Shown: positions 58,118-64,000 of the stretch, in pieces
Layout of the letters: the number at the start of each line of letters is the position of its first letter
Position numbering within the stretch: the first letter of the stretch is position 1
Assembly (NCBI RefSeq): GCF_004342985.1
Contig: NZ_SMBO01000003.1
Location: 372,001-436,000 of the forward strand
Length of the DNA: 64,000 nucleotides
Origin: Novosphingobium sp. PhB57
GTDB lineage: Bacteria > Pseudomonadota > Alphaproteobacteria > Sphingomonadales > Sphingomonadaceae
Direction of reading: 5' to 3'
The notes under the pieces: model-generated
What the model saw: only the letters and a program-made list of their open reading frames with translations
Database searches by the model: none
What the model was told of the DNA's origin: nothing
Translations under genes and position numbers: made by a program

Positions 58118-60547
58118 ATGCCGGGAGCCTTACCGGATCGATCGCGCCCGGCCTGGATGTCGCGGACCGGCGGCATTCCCGCGATCACGGCGCTGGCGGG
58201 CCTCGCCCTGGCACCGGAGTGTCTGGCTGCCCCCGCCCCGGCGATCGCCAGCGCGGCGCCCGGTCTTGACGTCTTCACCGAGCTTCCCCCGCCGCCCGAA
58301 CGGGTCGACTTCGACGCCGAGCAAAGGCTGGAGCTGGAACTGCTGGTCAACGGCATGGACAGCGGCGTGGTGGCCTCGCTCATCAAGGCAGGGCCGCGTT
58401 TCCTGGTGCGGGCGGAAGACCTGCGCCGGGCCGGAATGGTGCTGTCCGTTACCGAGGAACGGCTCTACCTCGACAGTCTCGACGGCGTTGTTGCGGACTA
58501 TGACGCGGGGCGCCAGCAGCTTCATCTCACCGTCCTGCCGAAATACCTGCCGGCCCAGCGGATCGGCACGGAGCAAGGCGGCTTTCGCCCGGCCATGCGC
58601 GACATGGGCGCCCTGCTCAACTACGACGCTTATGCCACCGGCGGCGGCGGCATCGGTTTCCAGGCCTCGCTGTGGCACGAGGCGCGGATATTCGGACCCG
58701 CCGGCATCTTCTCCACCACGGGCGCCCTGCGCGTCGGCGGCGGGCCAGCCGCGCAAAGCCCCTACATGCGCTACGACACATATTGGCGCTGGTCGGACGA
58801 GCGCAGCATGACCACCGTGGAAGCGGGCGACGTCATCACCCGATCGCTGTCCTGGGCGCCCGCGGTTCGGCTCGGCGGCGCGCAAGTGTCCCGCGATTTC
58901 TCGGTCCGGCCCGACGTCATCACCTATCCGCTGCCCGAGTTCGCGGGCAATGCCGCGTTGCCCTCGACCGTGGACCTGGTGGTCAACGGCCAGCGGATCG
59001 CCGGCAGCCGCGTCAATCCCGGACCTTTCGCGCTCGACACCCTGCCGCCGATCTCCGGCAGCGGGCTGGCCAACCTGATCGTCACCGACGTCCATGGCCG
59101 CAGCGTGGTGACCTCCGTTCCGTTCTACGTCAGCAGTACCCTGCTGCGCGCCGGCTTCACCGACTATTCCATCGCCGCCGGAGCCTTTCGGCGCAATTAC
59201 GGCCTGCGCAGCTTCGACTATGGCGCAGTGGCCGGCAGCGCCTATGCCCGCCACGGCCTGACAAGCGGACTGACGCTGGAAATGCGCGCCGAGACGACGC
59301 GGGACATGCATGTGCTCGGTGCCGGGGGCGTGGCGCGGATCGGCAATCTCGGCATCGTCAGCGCCTCCTACAGCCGCAGCTTCGGCGCACGCGCGGGCGG
59401 GGAACTGGCAGTCGGCTATGAATATCAGGCGCGGACGTTCTCACTCGGGCTGCGCCATACCCGGCATGACCGCGGCTACACCGATCTGGGCCGCCTGGAA
59501 CGCGAGGACGAAGGCTGGGAACGCCAGACGGCGGCCACGGCCAGCCTCGCCCTGGGCAGCACCGGCACCCTGGGCGTTGGCATCTTCGACTTGCGGCAGG
59601 AGAATGCCCGCAATGCCCGCTTCGCCAACCTCTCCTGGACACTTCCGCTCTGGGGCCAGAGCCGCATCTACGCCACGCTCTCGCGAGAATTCTCGGGCGG
59701 AGACGGCGAGCGGCGGAGCTGGTCGGGCGCATTGACCCTGACAGTGCCGCTCGGCACCGGCTCCGTCAGCGGCGGCCTGACGCGGGACGATCGCGGCAGG
59801 ACCGGGCTGCGGGCGGACTACACGCGGCCGGTGCCCACGGACGGTGGGTTCGGCTGGAACGCCAGCGCCTACCGCGACTCAGGCGACAGCCCTTATCTGC
59901 GCGGCGATGTGGCCTGGCGCACGCAGCCCATCCAGCTTCGCGCGGGCGCTTATGGACAGCCGCACGGCGGCGCGGGGGGCATGACCGGGTGGTTCGGTGC
60001 CAGTGGCGCGCTCGTCTTCATGGACGGCGGCCTGTTCGCCGCGAACCGCGTGACCGACGCTTTCGCCCTCGTTTCCACCAATGGCGAGGCCGGCATCCCC
60101 GTCCGCTACGAAAACCAGGTCATCGGCGAGACCGACCGCAACGGGCAACTCCTCGTTCCCGCCGCAAGCGCCTGGTATCCGGCGCATTACGACATCGACA
60201 CGCTCGCCCTGCCCCCCAGTGTCCAGGCCGACCGGGTGAGCCAGCGCGTGGCGGTGGCGGCGGGCAGCGGCTACGTGGTGCGCTTCCCGGTGGCGCGCGT
60301 CGCCGCCGCGCGCGCGGTGATCGTCGATGCAGCGGGGCAGCCACTTCCCGCAGGAACGCCGGTCACGCTGAACCATGGGGCCAGAACCTACGTCGGGTGG
60401 GACGGCATGCTCTATCTCGAGAACGTCGCCCCGGAAAACGCGCTGGAAGTTGCCCTTCCCGAAGACGCGAGCTGCCGCGTCCAGTTCAGCGCCGGTCCGC
60501 CCCGCGATGACATCCTCGACCTGGGAACCCTGACATGTCGGCCCTGA
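58118..60547 (+). CDS. Outer-membrane usher (CsuD/FimD family)
   Basis: The 809-residue usher forms the pore that assembles and secretes the pilus. A signal peptide ends near PECLAA; the start could also be the ATG at 58157. Residues 45-170 form the N-terminal chaperone-docking domain (QRLELELLVNGMDSGVVASLI, LYLDSLDGVVADYD). A beta-barrel with a plug follows (PALAVRLGGAQVSRDFSVRPDVITYPLPEF region, VDLVVNGQRIAGSRVNPGPF). The C-terminal domain has VRYENQVIGETDRNGQLLVP and the final CRVQFSAGPP. It is smaller than FimD (about 840), normal for the archaic class. The tip gene overlaps its 3' end by 13 bases. Confidence 0.93.
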   Translation: MPGALPDRSRPAWMSRTGGIPAITALAGLALAPECLAAPAPAIASAAPGLDVFTELPPPPERVDFDAEQRLELELLVNGMDSGVVASLIKAGPRFLVRAEDLRRAGMVLSVTEERLYLDSLDGVVADYDAGRQQLHLTVLPKYLPAQRIGTEQGGFRPAMRDMGALLNYDAYATGGGGIGFQASLWHEARIFGPAGIFSTTGALRVGGGPAAQSPYMRYDTYWRWSDERSMTTVEAGDVITRSLSWAPAVRLGGAQVSRDFSVRPDVITYPLPEFAGNAALPSTVDLVVNGQRIAGSRVNPGPFALDTLPPISGSGLANLIVTDVHGRSVVTSVPFYVSSTLLRAGFTDYSIAAGAFRRNYGLRSFDYGAVAGSAYARHGLTSGLTLEMRAETTRDMHVLGAGGVARIGNLGIVSASYSRSFGARAGGELAVGYEYQARTFSLGLRHTRHDRGYTDLGRLEREDEGWERQTAATASLALGSTGTLGVGIFDLRQENARNARFANLSWTLPLWGQSRIYATLSREFSGGDGERRSWSGALTLTVPLGTGSVSGGLTRDDRGRTGLRADYTRPVPTDGGFGWNASAYRDSGDSPYLRGDVAWRTQPIQLRAGAYGQPHGGAGGMTGWFGASGALVFMDGGLFAANRVTDAFALVSTNGEAGIPVRYENQVIGETDRNGQLLVPAASAWYPAHYDIDTLALPPSVQADRVSQRVAVAAGSGYVVRFPVARVAAARAVIVDAAGQPLPAGTPVTLNHGARTYVGWDGMLYLENVAPENALEVALPEDASCRVQFSAGPPRDDILDLGTLTCRP

Positions 60548-61578
60548 TAGCACGCCAGCTCCCTGCCCCTCTTGGCCGCCGACCTGCGAGCCGGTTCCTT
60601 CCCGCGCTCGCGCTGTTCCTCGCGCTCGCTCTCTCACCGCAGCGCGCCGCCGCCTGCACCGTATCCGCCGCCAGCACCAACCTCGGCAGCGTCAGTTCCT
60701 ACAGCGTGGCCAGCACTGCCCAGCAGGGGAGCGGTTCGTCCGGACTGCAATGCGATGTCGCGCTGGCCCTGCTGGCGACCCACTACGTCGCCTTGCGCGT
60801 CGACGCCTCGACATTCCTGTTGACCGGGCCGAGCGGCCAGACGATCCCCTTCGTCGCCTCATTGGCGCAGAACGGCACGCCGCTGACCATCGGCACCTTG
60901 CAGAACCTGTCTTCGACAACGCTGCTCAGCCTCTTCAGCGGGACCAACAATTCGATCCCGATCTACTTCCGCACTACCGCGACATCCGCGCTAAGGGCCG
61001 GAACCTACACGGGGTTCCTCGATGTGCGCTGGTTCTATTCGGTCTGCACTCTGGGGGTGGCGGTCTGTCTGGCCTACGATTCCAGCCCCGGTTTCGTGCG
61101 GCCGCTACTCGGCACGCCCACGAATTGGGGGACGGGCACGGCCGTGCGGATTTCCATCACCCTGGTCGTGCAGAACGACTGCATCATCACCGCGCCCACT
61201 GCCGCTTTCGGCTCGGCGCCGCTGGTGGGCAGCTTCAATCCCATCACGCGGACGATCCTGATCCGCTGCAGTGCCGGCACCGCCTACACGGTCGGCCTGG
61301 ACGACGGCAGCAATGCGGCCAGCGGCCTACGCCGCATGCGTGCGGGCACCACCGCCAACTACCTCCAGTACGAAATCTACAAGACCGCCAGTTCCACCGA
61401 CCGCTGGGGCGCGACCGGCTCCGCTCGCCGCAGCAGCGCCTCGGCAGACAGCAATGCCGGGACTTACGATTCGCTGACCTCGCAAGGCTATACCTACCGC
61501 GCGGCCCTCCTGCCTGGCCAGGTCACGCCGCCTGCCGGAGCCTATAGCGACACGATCCGCATCGATGTGGCCTTCTGA
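60535..61578 (+). CDS. Two-domain spore-coat-U protein, likely pilus tip (CsuE-like)
   Basis: The 347-residue protein has a signal peptide (to about residue 39) followed by two SCPU domains. The N-terminal domain (about 40-180) has its own fold and would be the adhesive part. The C-terminal domain (about 200-347) has TLVVQNDCIITAPTAAFGSA, ILIRCSAGTAYTVGLDDGSN and AYSDTIRIDVAF, and is the pilin part that accepts a donor strand. The last position in the operon, after the usher, and the two-domain structure match CsuE tip adhesins. It overlaps the usher gene by 13 bases, so translation is coupled. Confidence 0.9.
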   Translation: MSALIARQLPAPLGRRPASRFLPALALFLALALSPQRAAACTVSAASTNLGSVSSYSVASTAQQGSGSSGLQCDVALALLATHYVALRVDASTFLLTGPSGQTIPFVASLAQNGTPLTIGTLQNLSSTTLLSLFSGTNNSIPIYFRTTATSALRAGTYTGFLDVRWFYSVCTLGVAVCLAYDSSPGFVRPLLGTPTNWGTGTAVRISITLVVQNDCIITAPTAAFGSAPLVGSFNPITRTILIRCSAGTAYTVGLDDGSNAASGLRRMRAGTTANYLQYEIYKTASSTDRWGATGSARRSSASADSNAGTYDSLTSQGYTYRAALLPGQVTPPAGAYSDTIRIDVAF

Positions 61579-61595
61579 TCGTCCGGGTCGGCGAC

Positions 61596-61624
61596 TTGGC
61601 TTTTCCGTCGCGATACGATATAGT
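61596..61624 (+). promoter_or_regulatory. Promoter for the unknown membrane gene
   Basis: TTGGCT (61596) and TATAGT (61619) have the standard 17-base spacing and lie 33 bases before the ATG at 61657. Confidence 0.5.
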
Positions 61625-61656
61625 TGTAACTGGCATTCTTGGGAGAGGAGCCTTTC

Positions 61657-62133
61657 ATGACGATCCTGACCATTCTTGGGCAAGCGATCCTGGAAATCAC
61701 CGTCAGCGCCCTGCTTGTGACGGCGGCAACAGTGCTCTGCGTCAAGGCCGCGCTGCGCATGCATCACCCGATGGCGGCCGGACTGGGCCTGTCGGCGCTA
61801 CTGGTCGCCGTGCTGGTACTGGGCGTGGGCAGAGGGAGCCTCTGGGCCACCACACTGACCTTCGGATGTGTCGCCGTGGCGGGTCTGCTGTTCTGGGCCA
61901 CGAGCGGAGCTACCCGTGCCGAAAGCGTGGAGGCGCGGCCCGTCGGTCAGGCGAAGTGGCACTATCCCGCGCTGGTCGCCCGCATCGGCGAGGAACGGGA
62001 TCCCACGCCTGCAGAACTGCGTGCGCTGCTGCAAAGGGTTCGGTCGGAAGCCGAGCCTTCAGCGCGTGGGCGGCGGAGCGGATACCGCCGGATCAAGCGT
62101 ATCGCGCGGCTGGCCACGCGCAAGCCCGGCTGA
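61657..62133 (+). CDS. Hypothetical membrane protein
   Basis: The 158-residue protein starts at an ATG preceded by GGGAGAGGAG. It has three hydrophobic segments at about residues 5-25, 37-55 and 61-80. A cytoplasmic tail follows, with WHYPALVARIGEERDPTPAELRALLQRVRSEAE and a strongly basic C-terminus (GRRSGYRRIKRIARLATRK). I do not recognise the family. Its end overlaps the convergent acyltransferase gene by 75 bases, so one of the two ends may be less conserved. Not clearly related to the pilus operon, since it has its own promoter. Confidence 0.7.
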   Translation: MTILTILGQAILEITVSALLVTAATVLCVKAALRMHHPMAAGLGLSALLVAVLVLGVGRGSLWATTLTFGCVAVAGLLFWATSGATRAESVEARPVGQAKWHYPALVARIGEERDPTPAELRALLQRVRSEAEPSARGRRSGYRRIKRIARLATRKPG

Positions 62134-63174
62134 TCGCCGCGACCGCAGATATTGCAGCAAGGGCCTCTCTATGCCGTAATGGCACGCAAGACCGCACCCC
62201 GTGGCTCCGGCCAGCAGGAACAGGTAGCAGGCCGCGAGATTCTCGGCGGGATCCAGTCCGGCGCGAAGCCATAGCTGCCAGGCCACCCCGATCCCCAGAA
62301 GGTGGAAGAGGTAAAGGCTGTAGGAGGCGTCGCCCAGCGCCGTGAGCACCCCCGGAACGCTTACAGGCTTGGCCGCCTGCCCTTCCCAGCCCGCCAGACC
62401 CGCAATCAGCAGGGCCGAGGGAGCGCCGTAGGCTAGGCGGGCCACACTGCCATAGCCGTCCATCCGCCCGGTTGCTTCCAGCATCCCGACCACCACCAGG
62501 AGCAGGGCCGAAAACGCCGCGAGGCGGCGGCCATGGTTGAGGCGGCCGGAGGCGACAGCAGCAGCGGCCATCATGCCGAACAGGAACTGCAGATTGAACA
62601 CGCTGGTCAGGCGCGGAACGTCCAGTCCGCTCGGAACGAGCCCGCAGAACTGACTTATCCCCCAGCCCAGCCAGAGCGCCAGAAAGCACAGGCCGAGCCG
62701 CCGATTGAGGATCAGCAACGCGAAGGCGCCGTAGAACAGCATCTCGTGCTGAAGCGTCCAGGCGACGCCCAGCAAGGGGTCTTGAACCGTCGGCAGGAGG
62801 CTGGCCGAAAGCGCCACGCCTGCCGCGGTCACTTCGTCCGCATGGCGGGGAAGCATGAGCGCGATGGTCGCCGCCAGTGCCACCCAATAGATCGGCATGA
62901 GCCGGGCAAAGCGCTGCCAGACATAGCGTCGCAGGGCCTGCGGACGCCCGATGTCCGCCCGGTGAACGTGGAGGATGATGAAGCCGGAGAGCACGAAGAA
63001 CAGGTCCACCCCGGCATGGCCCGGCTGGGTCAGGCGCGTGATCGCGGACGCGTCCACGGCCTTACCGAGATGGCGCGCGGCATGGTAGGCCACGACCGCA
63101 AGGGCCGCCAACCCGCGCAGCGCCTGGATGCTCCAGAGCTTGCGGGACGCCTGGCCGGCAGGGGAACCCGTCAT
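62059..63174 (-). CDS. Membrane acyltransferase, acyltransferase-3 family
   Basis: The 371-residue integral membrane protein belongs to the acyltransferase-3 (OafB/NodX-like) family that O-acetylates polysaccharides or other surface molecules. The N-terminal SIQALRGLAALAVVAYHAARHLG has the conserved Arg and His. FFVLSGFIILHV, RYVWQRFARLMPIYW and LGDASYSLYLFHLLGIG are further family signatures. About ten membrane segments are visible. It follows the truncated membrane protein gene with a 4-base gap on the same strand, so both may serve in cell-surface sugar modification. Confidence 0.9.
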   Translation of the reverse strand: MTGSPAGQASRKLWSIQALRGLAALAVVAYHAARHLGKAVDASAITRLTQPGHAGVDLFFVLSGFIILHVHRADIGRPQALRRYVWQRFARLMPIYWVALAATIALMLPRHADEVTAAGVALSASLLPTVQDPLLGVAWTLQHEMLFYGAFALLILNRRLGLCFLALWLGWGISQFCGLVPSGLDVPRLTSVFNLQFLFGMMAAAAVASGRLNHGRRLAAFSALLLVVVGMLEATGRMDGYGSVARLAYGAPSALLIAGLAGWEGQAAKPVSVPGVLTALGDASYSLYLFHLLGIGVAWQLWLRAGLDPAENLAACYLFLLAGATGCGLACHYGIERPLLQYLRSRRSAGLARGQPRDTLDPAVSAPPPTR

Positions 63175-63178
63175 GCGG

Positions 63179-64000
63179 TCACCGCGGGTTACGCGGCGGG
63201 ATCACGGCGATCCAGCCATCGCCAAGCCGCCGGAAGTCCATGCCTTCCACCGCGAAGCCGGACTGGCGCAAATGCGCCGCCACCGCGCCCGCATCGAACT
63301 GACGCTTGCTGTCATGCTCGCCCCAGAACACGGTCGGGCATTCCTGCCCCATCGTTCGCGATCCAGCGGGCGCCAGCGCGAAACCGAAGGACTGCGCTAT
63401 ATAGCGATAGGCGAACGGCACGACTTGCGCATTGTCGCGCGGCTTCATCGCCATGACTTCGGCATTCCAGAACGGGTCGGTATGCACGACGGTGCCGGGG
63501 CAGAGCGCGACCTCGCGCGCAATCGCCCGCCCGGTATTCAGCCAGCTGATCCGCTCCACCGCCAGCGGCACGTTCTGGAACAGGGCCCAGACCGTCGCCG
63601 CCAGTCCCGAGACGAGCGCCAGCGAACGCCAGTGCGACGCAAGCCCTTCCAGCAACCTCCCGCCCGCCAGCCCCATGCCCACGCAGAGGGCGGCAACCAG
63701 CGCCATGAGATATTTCTCGACCAAAATCGGCCGCAGGAGGTGGAGGACCACCAGCCCGCCAGCGGCCAGAACCACCCCTGCCGCAAGAAGCGCCAGCGCG
63801 CCCGCCTCGCCGCGCGGTCTCTTCAGGACCAGCACGTCCCGGGCGAGCAATCCGGCCCCGGCAAGCGCGCCGACCAGCACCAACGGGTTCGCTTCCAGTG
63901 TCCGCAGCAACGCCCATTCGACCGACCAGCGGGCGGAATCGAACCCCGGCTCGATCCAGAACACCGCCGTATTGGCTAGCCAGACCGGCAACTGGAGCGC
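63179..64000 (-). CDS. Membrane protein, C-terminal part (5' end cut by window edge)
   Basis: The minus-strand frame is open through the right edge, so only the last 273 residues are seen. Several hydrophobic segments precede a soluble C-terminal domain with GDGWIAVIPPRN at the end. The layout resembles the C-terminal part of GT39-like (ArnT/PMT-type) or related membrane glycosyltransferases. No catalytic motif is in the visible part, so the family is not fixed. It is upstream of the acyltransferase gene with a 4-base gap. Confidence 0.7.
   Translation of the reverse strand, partial: ALQLPVWLANTAVFWIEPGFDSARWSVEWALLRTLEANPLVLVGALAGAGLLARDVLVLKRPRGEAGALALLAAGVVLAAGGLVVLHLLRPILVEKYLMALVAALCVGMGLAGGRLLEGLASHWRSLALVSGLAATVWALFQNVPLAVERISWLNTGRAIAREVALCPGTVVHTDPFWNAEVMAMKPRDNAQVVPFAYRYIAQSFGFALAPAGSRTMGQECPTVFWGEHDSKRQFDAGAVAAHLRQSGFAVEGMDFRRLGDGWIAVIPPRNPR

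Overview
The window looks like a chromosomal segment of an alphaproteobacterium of the order Sphingomonadales, most likely Novosphingobium-like. The basis is GC-rich coding, four TonB-dependent receptors, an HWE-family histidine kinase, an alphaproteobacterial LexA site (GAAC-N7-GAAC), an archaic spore-coat-U pilus and several acyl-CoA catabolic genes. The genus is an inference. I see no rRNA, tRNA, CRISPR array, insertion sequence, phage gene or replication origin. Both edges cut genes: a GH27 alpha-galactosidase on the left and a membrane protein on the right.

Layout. 1-0.7 kb: alpha-galactosidase fragment. 0.9-8.7 kb: an iron block on the plus strand (PepSY membrane protein, DUF2271 protein with an FMN-attachment motif, DUF4198 protein, ApbE flavin transferase, siderophore receptor, PiuC-type dioxygenase, flavin-dependent hydroxyacid oxidase). 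8.9-12.3 kb: a receptor with a glycine-rich insert and a small unknown gene behind a Fur-like box. 12.3-16.8 kb, minus strand: DUF3667 membrane protein, orphan ParA-like ATPase, RNA polymerase omega, and an overlapping trio of alkylation-repair type genes (2OG oxygenase, AlkB, Tag). 17-22.4 kb: a second DUF4198 gene with an EF-hand gene, an S9 peptidase and class II fumarase. 22.4-34.2 kb: HWE kinase, two TonB receptors flanking a ROK regulator, a YdcF-type protein, an S1/P1 nuclease and a GPH/MFS transporter. 34.3-36.8 kb: ABC exporter with a possible 12-residue leader peptide, and a thioredoxin-like ferredoxin. 36.9-49.9 kb: a nine-gene catabolic operon with flanking GMC oxidoreductase, LuxR-type regulator and acyl-CoA dehydrogenase. 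50-52.8 kb: radical-SAM and UdgX DNA-repair pair behind a LexA box. 53-55.7 kb: chemotaxis receptor and two unknown small genes. 56.1-61.6 kb: a complete Csu-like chaperone-usher pilus operon. 61.6-64 kb: unknown membrane protein, acyltransferase and a truncated membrane protein.

How the parts work together. Six sites resembling TGCGAATNATTCGCA sit upstream of the PepSY gene, the siderophore receptor, piuC, the unknown 11.8-kb gene, the second DUF4198 gene and the S9 peptidase/fumC pair. This suggests that much of the first 22 kb is one Fur regulon. Within it, ApbE probably attaches FMN to the DUF2271 protein, giving a membrane-to-periplasm electron path (PepSY to flavoprotein) that could reduce imported ferric iron. 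Iron-independent fumarase FumC in the same regulon fits iron sparing. The 37-46 kb operon combines a 2-oxoacid dehydrogenase (E1alpha, E1beta, E2), two acyl-CoA dehydrogenases, an atypical thiolase with its OB-fold partner, and a phosphotransferase/ACAD10-11-like pair of the kind that handles 4-hydroxyacyl-CoA. A shared CTAGNNTTTTG motif in two divergent promoters is a candidate target of the LuxR-type regulator.
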